This document shows positions 1 through 10,546 of a DNA stretch of 64,000 bases, piece by piece. A model generated the notes under the pieces. That model was not told where the DNA came from, ran no database searches, and saw only the letters and a program-made list of their open reading frames with translations. The stretch is from Phyto melanocephala (Eukaryota > Arthropoda > Insecta > Diptera > Rhinophoridae), in contig OW799236.1 of NCBI GenBank assembly GCA_941918925.1, positions 63,512,685 to 63,576,684 of the forward strand, read 5' to 3'. Every line of letters starts with the position of its first letter. Positions within the stretch are counted from its first letter, which is position 1. The position numbers and the translations under genes were made by a program.

Positions 1-235
1 GAATAATATTTAATAGATTTATTTTCTGATTTTTTGGAAACTTTTCGCTTACTAAATATACTATGGTACGACTGGTTACAAAGATATATGAAAATAAACT
101 TTAAAAAACCGACTTTTTCGGATAAAAAAACCAGTGTATTCGATATTTGAAAAATCAACATTTAGGAAAAACCGCCAGCTGAAAGAGGGAAAAAACCGGT
201 TTTTCTACCGGTTGTAAAACCGAGTCGATCACCCT
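1..235. repeat. CCGGTT-rich repeat ending CGATCACCCTA
   Basis: The stretch is rich in AACCGG and GGTTTTT words and ends CGATCACCCTA just before a GATA microsatellite. The same combination, ending ATCGATCACCCTA, is found at 40440-40583. The shared end looks like the terminus of a hAT-type element, but the opposite end is not in the window, so the class is inferred only. Confidence 0.35.
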
Positions 236-252
236 AATAGATAGATAGATAG
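234..252. repeat. GATA microsatellite, 5' flank of the R1-like element
   Basis: Short run of about four TAGA/GATA units directly in front of the truncated 5' end of the non-LTR element. A longer GATA tract follows the element's 3' end, so both flanks are the same microsatellite. Confidence 0.8.
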
Positions 253-3200
253 TTCTTGCTACAAAGACGCTCTGGGCAAAACATCCTTATATTTACGTAA
301 CCCACTGATGACGGTAGATAAAATTGAGGAACAACATGAAAATTTCGTAGTCATATACACGAGCGGTGTGCGAATATATAGTTGCTACTATTCACCTAAC
401 ATGGAAATAGCAGAATTTCAGAATAAAATTTAAGTACTCGAACAACATGTGAGAAGTGGTAATAGTCCTGTTCTAATAGGGGGAGATTTTAATAGCTAGT
501 CGCCAGAATGGCTCTCAGGAATAACAGACAAAAGAGGGATTGCAGTAAGTGAAATGATTGCATCACTGCATCTGATTGTACTCAATAGAGGAATATCCCC
601 AACTTTTAGAAGAGGGGACTCTAATTCAATTATAGATATAACATTTGCGTCACCGTCTATTGAAGTCAGAACATTACGTTGGAAAGTTCTAGACGATGAA
701 ACACTGAGTGATCACCAATATATTTAGATGGAAATTGGCCTCTCGAATACTAATGTCACAGCGAATTCGACTCGAACTAGATGGAACATACGTAAGATAA
801 ATAAAGAATGCTGTATAGAATACCTAACAGAGATCAAATCCAGAACGCATCTGAACAGCGACTTAAATGCGGAGGTCGCTGCTGGAAGACTCATTGACAT
901 ACTCACGGAAGTTTGTAATGTTAGTATGACGAAAACGAAAATATGTGGTCGATCCCGTAGACATGCCTACTGGTGGAATCAGGAAATTGCTCGACTTAGA
1001 CTGGAGTGTCACCAAGCGAAACGGATAGCTACACGAAGGCAAGGTGATCCAGTAACAATGATACTATATAAAAGAGCTAGAAAATGTCTCCGACTTGCTA
1101 TCAAAGACTCTAAGAGAAAGGCGTGGGATTCACTATGCGAGGAAGTAAACAAGGATCCATGGGGACTTCCATATAGAATAATAATGAAGAAGCTGGGAAA
1201 CCGGGGCAAAATACCTGGTATAATGAACCCAAGTTGGGCATACACCATAGTAAGCACACTTTTTCCCAGAATGGAGGGAAACAGTGGTTACTTTCCTCCA
1301 TTGCAATATGCGAATGATTGTGACCTTTTCTCATGCAATGAGGTAATTGATGTATGCCGCACTTTGAAGAAGTGCAAGGCACCAGGGCCGGATGGGATCC
1401 CAAATGAGATAATTGCCATAGTTTGTGAGCATTGGCCGGATATATTCAGGGATGTATTTAACAATTGCCTTAAAAATGGAGTTTTTCCAAAGATCTGGAA
1501 GGAACAACATCTTGTTTTGTTACGCAAAGGCGACAAACCATTGGAAAACCCGTCTTAATACAGGCCTCTATGTCTACTGGACACTTGCGGAAAGTTCTTG
1601 GAGAAATTAATTCTGAAGAGACTCGAGATGGAAATAAACAGAAATGGAGGATTCTCACACATGCAGTTTGGTTTTGTAAAAGGTAAATCAACTATAGGTG
1701 CTATCCGTGAGGTAGTGAATACCGCAAAAGAAGCTGTGGAACACCTGAGATTTTGTTCCATTGTCACCCTGGACATTAAAAATGCATTTAATTCTGCAAA
1801 CTGGAGCGTAATTCGTCAAACAATGCGATAGCGAAGTTTCCCAGAATATCTTTGTAAAATGGTTGACAATTACCTGGAAGATAGAATCCTTGAATATGAC
1901 ATGGAAGATGGAGTGAACCATTACGTAGTGTCTGCTGGCGTCCCCCAAGGTTCAATACTTGGTCCATTCTTATGGAATCTAATGTACGATGGACTGCTAA
2001 GCCTGACTTTACCTGTGGGATCAAAATTAGTAGGATATGCTGCTGACGTGGCTCTAGTTGTAGACCAACCCTCTATACCCTTGATTGAGATAGTGACGAA
2101 TGACTTCCTAGGGAGAATTAGTAATTGGTTAAGGACTAAGAGCTTGTTTCTTGCTGTGAACAAAAAAGGCGATCCTCGTGACCAGACGAAGATTTTTTGA
2201 GTATCCGAAACTAAGAGTGGATGGACACGAGATAAGTATGGGAAAAACCTTGAAATACCTTGGGGTAATTTTGGACAGCAGACTTTCTTTTGAGCCACAC
2301 ATTAGGATGGTTTGTGAGAAGGCTTGGGGAACTGCATCAAAACTTTCAAGGATAATGCCGAATATTAAAGGTCCGGGACAAACAACCAGACGTTAAATTG
2401 CTTCAGTAGCATACTCACAGGTTCTATATGCAGCTCCTGTTATAAGTGAGGCCGTCTCCAATAGCAGGAAACTTAGAGACCTTCTGCAAAAAGTGCATAG
2501 AACATGTACATTACGTGTAACATCGGCGTACCGAACAATATCAACCCCAGCTGTGTCTGTTCTCGCTGGTGTACCAGCCATTGACCTGCTGCTTAATGAA
2601 AGAAAGGAAATATACGATGAACGAGTGTCTATGACACATGCCATTGAGAACCATAGCATGGAGAAGTTTCGTATAAAAATTGATGCAAGAGAGAGGCTAC
2701 TTCAAAAGTGGCAAAGATTTTGGGACGAAACGAATAAAGGAAGATGGACTCATGCTCTTATTCCCAACATTAAAACTTGGATTAACAGAAAGCATGGGGA
2801 AATGAATTACTACCTGACTCAGGTTTTCAGTGGCCACGGCAATTTTGCCAGCTACCTACAAAAGTTCTGGATAAGACAATCCGCAGTATGCGAAATCTGC
2901 AACGAAGACGAGGACAACGTTCAGCACACCATCATGAAATGTATGTCCTGGGGAGATAGGCGAAACATACCCCAGAATACGACATTGACACAGTTGATAG
3001 ATTTAATGCTATCAAAGACGGAGAACTGGCGTAAATACTCGCTCATCATGGAGGAGATCATGAGGGAGAAGGCAAATTGCCGGCGAATACAAGTGCCGAA
3101 CACCTAATCTCATACATCTCATGTATGTTGGACGGGGGAATAGGGAGAATGTGATGACTGCTTTGACCAGTAAATGAACACCACCCCGAAGTAAGGCGAG

Positions 3201-3281
3201 AGCGGTCCCGGGGTGGTGGTTCCTGTGTAGGACCATTAGTTGATAGTGCGCTATCACTACGTCCATAAAAAAAAAGAAAAA
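253..3281 (+). mobile_element. R1-clade non-LTR retrotransposon, 5'-truncated, inserted in GATA repeats
   Basis: About 3 kb of a LINE-type element. It lacks ORF1 and the first part of the endonuclease, has one long decayed ORF2 (254-3107), a roughly 160-bp 3' UTR and an A-rich tail at about 3266-3281. GATA repeats lie on both sides. R1-clade elements such as Waldo, TRAS and SART are known for targeting microsatellites or telomere repeats, so a GATA target is plausible. An alternative is that the 3' GATA tract is part of the element's own tail and the 5' tract is chance. 5' truncation is typical of target-primed reverse transcription. Confidence 0.85.
254..3107 (+). pseudogene. R1-clade ORF2 (endonuclease, reverse transcriptase, Cys-His finger), broken
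   Basis: Reading in one frame with stops shows the C-terminal part of an APE-type endonuclease (GGDFNS near 485, SDHQ near 710), then a reverse transcriptase with the RPL/GF.KGKST region (about 1560-1700), LDIKNAFN (about 1770), AGVPQGSILGP (about 1930) and the active-site box near 2035. The box reads YAAD where YADD is expected, so one catalytic aspartate is lost. The thumb region (KYLGVILD near 2250) and a C-terminal CX2CX8HX4C finger (about 2887-2940) follow; LTQVFSGHG before the finger is characteristic of R1/TRAS proteins. In-frame stops are at about 431, 497, 725, 1556, 1829 and 2394, and there is a frameshift near 2165-2178. The copy is inactive. Confidence 0.85.
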
Positions 3282-3329
3282 AGATAGATGGATAGATAGA
3301 TAGACAGATAGATAGATAGATAGATAGAA
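3282..3329. repeat. GATA microsatellite, 3' flank
   Basis: About twelve GATA units with two single-base variants (GATG, GACA). It runs from the A-rich tail of the R1-like element straight into the Penelope-like reading frame at 3330. Confidence 0.9.
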
Positions 3330-3836
3330 TATATTGGCACAACAAAAAGAAGTTTGAAAACGAGAATTAATGAACATAAACAAGGCATAGAAAAACATAA
3401 ACAAACCACAGCACTGGCACAACAAGTATTTAATATAGGTCATGGTACAATTATCAGGTAGCCTCACTAAAACAGCTGATTTTTTTTCTCTACCTTAAGG
3501 TTTAACTAAAATATCAAATTTTGTTTATGTATGTGTATATATTCCACCATCAAAAAAACACGCACACACATTTGCTTTTTGACATTTAAGTCGTCGTTTT
3601 TCAACAACAAAATGCATGTAGAATTTTTTTGTTGCAGAATTGAGGCTACCTGATGATTGTACCATGATACAGGTCATAAAGCTGATTTAGAAGGTGTAAA
3701 ATTTTTAGATACAGAAAATATTGAATAGAAAAGGTACACTATTGACAGCTTAAGAATTCAACAGAAAAGAGGAAAGACAATGAATTTAAAACAAGACACG
3801 GACAATATAAATGACAGTTATAGAGTTGCAATATAA
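3330..3836 (+). pseudogene. Penelope-like element fragment: GIY-YIG endonuclease C-terminus
   Basis: The + strand starts directly with YIGTTKRSLKTRINEH and continues to NIGH, which matches the GIY-YIG endonuclease core found at the C-terminus of Penelope-like retroelements (YIG, the conserved Arg in KTR, and EH). At 3441 the frame is interrupted by a 226-bp MITE and resumes at about 3675 (KADLEGVKFLDTENIE), then a TAG and a further readable tail (KRYTIDSLRIQQKRGK) to a stop at 3834-3836. The reverse transcriptase part is absent; the fragment begins exactly at the GATA tract. It is non-functional: truncated, interrupted and with an internal stop. Confidence 0.75.
3441..3666. mobile_element. 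P-element-like MITE, 226 bp
   Basis: Near-perfect 26-bp terminal inverted repeats beginning CATGGTACAATTATCAGG and ending CCTGATGATTGTACCATG. The flanks ATATAGGT (3433-3440) and ATACAGGT (3667-3674) form an 8-bp duplication with one mismatch. Removing the insert with one flank restores the GIY-YIG reading frame. CATG termini plus 8-bp duplications fit the P-element superfamily. A second right-hand part is at 20669-20766. Confidence 0.75.
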
Positions 3837-4116
3837 ACAAATAGATTAATTTAAAATTTAAATAAACAAAAATAGAAGCTTCAATTCAGTTAAATGTCAA
3901 ATTTGTAATGTAAAAATTCCTGGTTTATTTACTGTAAGTCTTAATTGTTATATGTTTTGTAATAGATAAAATTTTTGTTAAATAAAGTTTTTTAATAGAA
4001 TAATGTAATAAAATTAATTTTACATGAATAAATTTAGGCTGGACTAGCTTATATTTTAGGAAATAATTTTAGATAAAGATTTTAATACTAGCCAAACATT
4101 AATAACAAATCAATTT

Positions 4117-4371
4117 TTTCAGGTTCTAGACAACCGAAAGAGTCAGTATTGGTATCATCTGAAAGGACTTGACTAGTGCATTATAAAAAAATAAATATCA
4201 TTTTGGCCGCCGCTACAAAATGGCGGACAATAAATTTATATATGGGTCGGAAATAATAAGGAAAAGTGGCGTACAGCATGAAATATAGGTTAAGCTACGA
4301 AGTGGGATTATACCTATGTACATGTTTGTGAAAAGTATTATCAGATTCGGCACGGCCGAATATAGCATATT
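4117..4371 (+). mobile_element. HINE-A (long subfamily) 3' fragment
   Basis: Matches the 3' part of the full-length copy at 55222-56252, including TCTAGACAACCGAAAG and the TTGGTATCATCTGAAAGG block. It ends in the hairpin ATTCGGCACGGCCGAAT followed by ATAGCA. The 5' part is missing. Confidence 0.75.
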
Positions 4372-4459
4372 CTTTATTAAAGCTTAGGATACTAATACCC
4401 TGTTCAGACAGATATTTTGAATTGTTTCAATTTAGTGTTGATTGAGCAATTAAAATAAG

Positions 4460-4918
4460 TGTTCACACATACTCAATTTATCTTACTCCATTAGCATTTG
4501 ATAGCTGTAAAAATACGATGTATTTATTCCAAATCAAATAATGCCTTCTCCTCAGTGTTTTTCCTGTTGATAAAAAATATTTACAAATATATTTATACAT
4601 ATACATATGTACATATGTATATACTTATATGTATGTATTTGAATTTATTTAAAAAATTTTTTTTAAATTTTCTTAAAATTTTCTTCATTTTTGTTTTTTG
4701 TGTATTTATTTGTTTGACATTAGAAATGCCACCTATAGAATTTCCTTCTCACTGAACATACTTCTCAAGAGTTGTACTTCGAGTTTTAGACAATAAGTGA
4801 AACAATTAAGTATATATTGCTCAATTTAAAAATAACTTTTTGTATGTTAAATTGGGCTCAATAAGGCCTTTAATTGCGATAATATTATAAATTGACAATT
4901 AAGGCGCGTGTGTGAACA
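4460..4918. mobile_element. Possible TIR element
   Basis: TGTTCACACA at 4460 is matched by TGTGTGAACA at about 4909-4918, and both arms continue with looser AATTG-rich similarity. No clear target duplication is seen, so this is a weak call. Nothing else was recognised between 4371 and 5190. Confidence 0.3.
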
Positions 4919-5193
4919 TAGTATAATGTGGTTTTTAAAAAATTGTCAAATTCATTTGACTATAAATTTTTTACAACTTAAAGAAATAATGTTTAGTAAA
5001 ATGAAACGCCTAAAAAGAATATGCATATATTTGATCGTAAAATAATATGGTTATTGCTTAAATTTTAAGCAATTTAAACAATTATTATTGATATATTTGC
5101 AAAACTTTTGTTCTGTTTTACAGTGAGTTGAAGTTATTATTAGTGCTACTTTCTTAAGAATTGACAACACGGAATTCACCACAACATTGTAAT

Positions 5194-6059
5194 CAGCGTT
5201 TTCAACTCGGTGATTTTATCACTTTTTATTAGTGATTTTTATAAAAATTGTTTAGTTAATGCTCGATGCGTTTATTTGAAATTGTTAGTTGTTTTATAAT
5301 TTTTCGGTGACACCAAATACTTAATTTAAAGTTTTTTTAATTGCAAACAATATTTTATTTTAAAAATTGTTAAAAAGAAAACGATAAGGATGATAGCACG
5401 CAATGTTTTTATACCCTTCACCTGTGGTGCTCAAGGGTATATATAGCTTTTTCATTCCGTTTGTAATTTCTACAATTTTTTTTTTATAACTGTCGACAGC
5501 ATATTATTGTTTTAAACCAGAAACCATTTGAAAAATGGTCATGATTGAATTTTATATTATTCATTGTAATTTCATTTCGGTACGAGTTCTTTGATATCTT
5601 GTATAATTTATGAGACATAAAGTACCTTTAAAGTAATTATTATAAAATAATATTGTTGCGATAACTTAATATGTAAGTAAAGTTTCAACTTAATTTGATA
5701 AACGAATGCATAAATGAATAATGAATATATAAAAAAAACACATTGGAAAGGGTGTAAAATCTCTATAGACTATTCATTTATCAATGGCAATCGAACTTCA
5801 ATATCGTTTCCAGTTATAAAATAAGGTATTCCAGAGGGAAACTGAAAATTAAAAGCTGATTATTGTGATTATTTTAACAACTATGAAGTTAAAAAATTTT
5901 TAAACATATTTTAACTTTACTTTTTCTTTTAAAAAATTATATGATAGCTTATATGAGGCCTTATGCTTCTAATAAGAGCGAGGGGAACTTACTACATTTT
6001 TGTGAGAAATATTATTTATGTTTATGTGCTTTTTGAAATTTTAAAAGTTGACAACGCTG
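5194..6059. mobile_element. Old hAT-like element (CAGCGTTTTCAACT ends)
   Basis: CAGCGTTTTCAACT at 5194 is mirrored by AGTTGACAACGCTG ending at 6059. The flanking octamers ATTGTAAT and ATTAAAAG agree at 5 of 8 positions. A HINE-A 5' fragment lies inside. No transposase is readable. Confidence 0.45.
5405..5490 (+). mobile_element. HINE-A 5' end fragment
   Basis: Contains TTATACCCTTCACCTGTGG, the GGGTATATATAGC mirror and CATTCCGTTTGTAATTTC, then diverges in a T-rich run. Only the first 80 bases of the family are present. Confidence 0.75.
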
Positions 6060-6085
6060 ATTAAAAGCACTTTCTGTGGATTTAG

Positions 6086-6124
6086 TAAGACAGTCTCACT
6101 TTAGCTTAAAAAGCGATCGAACGT
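6086..6124 (+). promoter_or_regulatory. Possible Inr/DPE core promoter
   Basis: ACAGTCT around 6092 resembles an arthropod initiator. At +28 to +32 relative to the A at 6092 the sequence GAACG matches the downstream promoter element at four of five positions. No TATA box is seen at -30. It would serve the non-coding exon proposed just downstream. Short motifs like these occur by chance. Confidence 0.2.
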
Positions 6125-6662
6125 GTGACTATGGTCGTCGCGAAAGCTTAAACGTTTTTTAAGCGAAATAAAAACAAAAATATAAACGGTCTCTCTTATA
6201 CAAACTAAGTATCTTTTAACAAGAGCAATAATAACAACAATAACTCTATTAATATTATTAAATAAATATTAAAATCGAACACATAAAGTAACAGCAAACT
6301 AATATATTGTAAACAAGTGACGTCAAAAAAAATAAATTTTACAAATGAGAAAGTTCAAAAATATATAAATAAAAACAAAACTGCGATACTTTAACGAAAT
6401 CCCAAAAAGCAACAATTCAATTGTTGCTGTAAATAAATATTGAATGAAAATTTAAACAGCTGCAGATACAAAAATTGTTTTGTTGTTGGGTCTGTTTAAT
6501 ATATTTTGTTTACTGCCGCGAAACTATGTATGTATTTACTACCATAACAACAGCAACAACAAAATCAATTGCAAACAACAGTCGAACCGAACGATATTTT
6601 ATTTCAGTTAAAGTTGTTGTTTTAATTTGGTGAATTAAAACCTGTGTGTAGCTAGCAAATGC
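6092..6662 (+). other. Candidate non-coding first exon of the coiled-coil gene
   Basis: About 570 bases of unique-looking sequence rich in CAACAACAA and AACAATAAC words, typical of fly 5' UTRs, ending in a strong donor GTAAGTTAAG at 6663. The next good acceptor on this strand is about 8.7 kb away, before the first coding exon at about 15353. An ATG two codons before the donor would be out of frame with that exon for both acceptors considered, so the segment is proposed as untranslated. It is inference from composition and the donor only. Confidence 0.25.
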
Positions 6663-7139
6663 GTAAGTTAAGCTCAATAGTGCTCACATTTGGCCAGTGA
6701 TTTAAAGGAATAAAAAATTTAACTGAATTTAAAATATATAATATTAAAAAATTTTAATTATGCATAGCAAATTTTCGTTTAAATTTGATTTATTATATAC
6801 ATTTTTTTATAATTTTATCTTTTTTCTACATTGAAAGTGCTCTTTCTTCGTATGATCGTATTTAAAAAATAAACTAATTATGAATGTATTTATGGAAATT
6901 TTTCACGAAAATTTATTCGTATATACATATGTATGTATGTAATTATAAAATAAAGTAACCAACAAACAAAATTTTTGTTAATTTGATATCTATTAGGAGT
7001 TTTGACCAGTTATGCCAAGAGATAAAGAACAAGTTTAAACGCAGAAAAAATGTTAGCACTTATCTTTAAAAATTGCTTAAGTATTAATTAGAAGCCAATT
7101 TTGTTTGTATTCTAATAACTAACAAAAAAAATTTGAACA
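6663..7139. other. No feature recognised
   Basis: AT-rich sequence with a TATGTATGTA run near 6925. No reading frame or repeat family was identified. Confidence 0.5.
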
Positions 7140-7560
7140 AAATGTGTGTGTGTTAGCTATAGACTCCGCAACTGTAAAACCGATCGGACTCAAACTTTGG
7201 CAAGTTGTTGTACACATTCCAGGGAGTGTTTATGGGTGGTAAAAAGTGGGCGGGGTACTTGCACTGGACCGATTTTTCTGAAACTTTGCACACATATTGC
7301 GCTGTCATGACTTTATAATTTCGTGATTAGAAAAGTTATATTTTTCAACTACTTAAACTTAACCGATTTTTCTGAAACTTTGCACACATATTGAGCTGTC
7401 ATGACTATACAGTTTCGTGATTAGAAAAGTGGGCGGGCCACGCCCATAAAGTTAGTTATCAGTTTTAGCTACTTGCACTACCCAATTTTCTGAAACTTTG
7501 CACACATATTGAGCTGTCATGACTATACAGTTTCGTGACTAGAAAAGTGGGCAGCTTTTT
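7140..7560 (+). repeat. Degenerate tandem repeat, three units
   Basis: The block TTTCTGAAACTTTGCACA...ATTGAGCTGTCATGACTATACAG recurs at about 7271, 7365 and 7481, so spacing is about 94 then about 117 bases. GTGGGCGGG and CACGCCCA words accompany it. Such phrases are common inside fly Helentron-derived repeats, but no HINE ends are present here. The remaining sequence to about 7830 holds nothing recognised. Confidence 0.6.
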
Positions 7561-7829
7561 GCACTTGATATGCAATTTAAATTCAGAATGCTTTTCTAGT
7601 ATACATATAAAATGTTACAATAAAATGCCTTGACCAAGCAATTGTATTAGTATTAGTTAAAAAATTCTTAAGAGATCCTTTGCCATATCTTTCCAACTGC
7701 AAACAAAATGTTGCAAACTACTTTTTATGACAGACTGAAACTTAGGCAGTACTATACTGGCCTTGGGAAATAAATAAAAATGCTAAATTTTGCTAATTTG
7801 GGAACACTGGTTTTGCTTATTTTATGCTT

Positions 7830-8630
7830 CTAAGCTCTAAGTCGAGGTTGGAAGTGCACGGATAGTGATATTAGTAATTTTACTGGTGGCTCCCTTTAAG
7901 ACGGAAGAGTAGAAGCTGGCGTTCACTCAATTGAGTTAAGTCTATTCTGCTTTTTGAGTCTGAAAGAATACATGTCTGTTTAGCAGGTGGATGTGATGGG
8001 ATTGCTGCACGAGTTTAACTACCTACTGGAAGACCAAGTACATAGGAAAAGGATTCTCATTGTACTTGATAACCAGTCTGAGATTAAATGTGTGCAGCGT
8101 AAGGATGTGGAGTCGAAATTGCTGCTTGTATATGTTTTAAGGTGTGCCTCTGTGAATGATGTAATGATAATGTGGGTAAAGGGACATGTGAGCATGAAAG
8201 GGAATAAGGCGGTAAGTGGCCTTGCGAAGAGAGCAGCTGCTGTGCCTTTTAGCGCACCGAAACCTAAAATTACTATAGGGGATAAGCTAATGCGGTGGAA
8301 TCATCGAACTAAAAAGTCGGATGGATATACCCAAATGTAGACAGGCACGCATAGTGCTCAGAATGCTCCTTGACAAAATTGCAGTTAGAGTACTTGGATA
8401 TAGTCGGAGGGTTATGAGCTGGATGACTGCATGTGCACAAGATTGGAATTTTGAATGCGCCTTGAGACAGCTAAGGCAGCAAGCACATGTAGTATACGAA
8501 TGTATTGCAATGGCTGGCAGCAGACTTAGTACAACCGGCAACAAAACGTTGGATGTGAGTGCTCTTGGTAAAATTAGTCTGAGGCAAATGGTGGTGATTA
8601 CGAAAGACGATTGTAGATAATCATCAGTCT
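7830..8630 (+). pseudogene. Non-LTR retroelement remnant: RNase H and C-terminal region
   Basis: The frame around 7987-8340 reads VDVMGLLHEFNYLLED, then VLDNQSEIKCVQ and VMIMWVKGHVSMKGNKAVSGLA. This follows the order of a retroelement RNase H domain (helix after the Glu-type position, DNQ strand, WVxGHxxxxGNxxAxxLA). After a frameshift near 8310, the frame at 8321-8620 (RQARIVLRML, VLGYSRRVMSWMT, HVVYECIAMAGSRL) resembles the C-terminal tail of RNase H-bearing LINEs, where a Cys-rich motif precedes the end. No reverse transcriptase lies upstream. Several residues expected to be acidic are lost. A related remnant is at 59340-60190. The clade (I or LOA-like) is inferred only. Confidence 0.6.
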
Positions 8631-8891
8631 ACAATATCAAGTCATGATAGTCAGTGAGGCTGGTATTTGGTATCTTTATATTCAATGATTAACGAAGGGG
8701 TTTGAAAAAAGACCCGTTTATTTAAGAGGTATGCTTCCGTATTCCCCTACATGTATATAAGTCGAGGTTTACACAGAATCTAGATTTACTAAAATATATT
8801 AAATATAATCGAAAATGTCCCGACAGCAACTAAATTCATTATTAATCTCATTAGTGCGTATACCAATATCCAAGGAGTTGAAGTGGGTAGA

Positions 8892-9050
8892 TTTTTATAC
8901 TCGCCATGAAAAAAATGGTGGGGGTATATTCATTTTGTCATTCCGTTTGTAACACATCAAAATATTCATTTTAGACCCCATAAAGTATATATGTATATTT
9001 TGAATCAGGTTTTCATTTTATGACGATCAAGCTATATCCGTCTGGCAGTC
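8892..9050 (+). mobile_element. HINE-B 5' fragment
   Basis: Starts TTTTTATACTCGCCATG, a mutated form of the TTATACCCGCCACC start, and continues with GGTATATTCATTTTGTCATT and ACCCCATAAAGTATATA. It stops where a HINE-C sequence begins. Confidence 0.7.
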
Positions 9051-9420
9051 TGAAAAGGGTATATGTTGGTTTGTCATTCCGTGTGAAATTTCTACAATTT
9101 TCATTTCCGATCCCAAAAAGTTTATATTTTCTGAGAGCTTATGAGTCGATTAAGTATTGTCAGTATGTCTGCATGTATGTTGAAATCAACTTTTTGAAAC
9201 CCCCCGACATTGCCTGGACCCGCGTGAAGTATTGAAATATCAAAAATTTTCGGGAGCAGATCGGTATTGAAAATCAGAAAAATAGGTACTTAAACAACTG
9301 AAATACGAGGAAAACACCTCTTTTTTCACAACAGCAACATACAAACGTGGTAGTCTGGTCAAGGTGAACGTGGCATTGAATCACAGCTGAGCCAAAATTT
9401 GTTTTTATATATTAGCAATT
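9051..9420 (+). mobile_element. HINE-C 5' portion
   Basis: GGTTTGTCATTCCGTGTG, TTTCCGATCCCAAAAAG, the TTGAAATCAACTTTTTGAA block and GCATTGAATCACAGCTGAGC follow the order of full-length HINE-C copies. The terminal hairpin end is missing. Confidence 0.7.
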
Positions 9421-9627
9421 TCTTAAAACAAAAAAATAAAGATTTTAATCATCCATACTCATTTGTATGGGATAATATTTTTAACACGAGCTTTTACTGT
9501 AAACATGAAATATGCGTGAATTAAATTAAAGACAAAAATTTTTGATTTTGCATTGTCTACCGAAACCTAAATCATAAACAATAAATTCATTCAACTCTCT
9601 GTTCAATATATTTTAAATTCCATTACG

Positions 9628-10546
9628 TTTTATACTCGTTTATAGCAGTTTTTTCTGGTGCGGGTATATTCATTTTGTCATTACGTTTGTAAATGTCGAA
9701 ACATCCACTTTAGACCCCGTAAAGTCTGAGTTGCGGTTTCATTTTATGATGATTTTGTTATGTCCGTCCATCTTTTGAAAGCACGATAGAGGTCGGACCT
9801 AAAACGCTAGTGGATTCAAATTTTACCAGAATATTTCTTATGCACAAGGTTTGTTTGTTTTGAAAATGGGCTAAATCGGAATATTATAAAGAGAGTTATA
9901 GGTCGAAAAAAAACATGTCCTTCCAACATCAAATAAAATGGAATTGTGCCCAAACGCATTGACATAGAGTCGTGAAACTTCGAATAACTATATTTCCTGA
10001 GTAAAAGCAATATTTTGCCCTGAAAATTGCTTCAATCTATGCATTAGAAAAGGAGTTAAAGATCAATATGTACGATAATTTATACCGCACAGTGCTTATT
10101 TAAAACCTAATAAAACTGACAAAATTAGAAGTACGATTCTGAAATTTTGCAAACATTGCTTTTTGGTTAAAGGCTTTGTACTAGCGGAAAATAAATATGA
10201 CACGCCCACTTCCCATATAACGCTTTATGTCTAATTCATATAATTTCTCCACGAATAAAGAATAGAGGACTATATATAAATATCTCAGTTTTATTTATTA
10301 GCAGAAACTACATTGACACGCCTACTTTAACGCCAACTTTCATTGAAATACTAAATTTAGGAAAATATTTTATTAGCATATCGAAGTTATACAAGAAATT
10401 GATACATATCTTAGTTCAAATAGATTATTCCATAGAGGTTTCTGTTAATAACAAAATAATAAATTCTGTGCTGTACAAGTACATTAAATTGGTGGTGGGT
10501 ATAAGAAATTCGGCACAGCCGAATATAGTGCTCTTACTTGTTTTTT
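9628..10546 (+). mobile_element. HINE-B, near full length
   Basis: Begins with a decayed TTTATACTC start and GGGTATATTCATTTTGTC. It ends GGTGGTGGGTATAAG, hairpin ATTCGGCACAGCCGAAT, then ATAGTGCTCTTACTTGTTTT. About 0.92 kb with no coding capacity. The matched subterminal inverted repeats and 3' hairpin are the hallmarks of DINE-1/HINE non-autonomous Helentrons. Confidence 0.8.

Noticed and set aside
3012..3467. 151-residue minus-strand frame
   Set aside because: Antisense to the R1-like 3' end and the GATA microsatellite (repeating SIYL/SVYLS pattern).
4498..4755. 85-residue frame that looks like membrane helices
   Set aside because: Arises from T-rich DNA; no conserved features and lies in a possible TIR element.
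6655..6662. Translation start at the ATG just before the 6663 donor
   Set aside because: Joining it to the exon at 15353 or 15358 gives the wrong frame.
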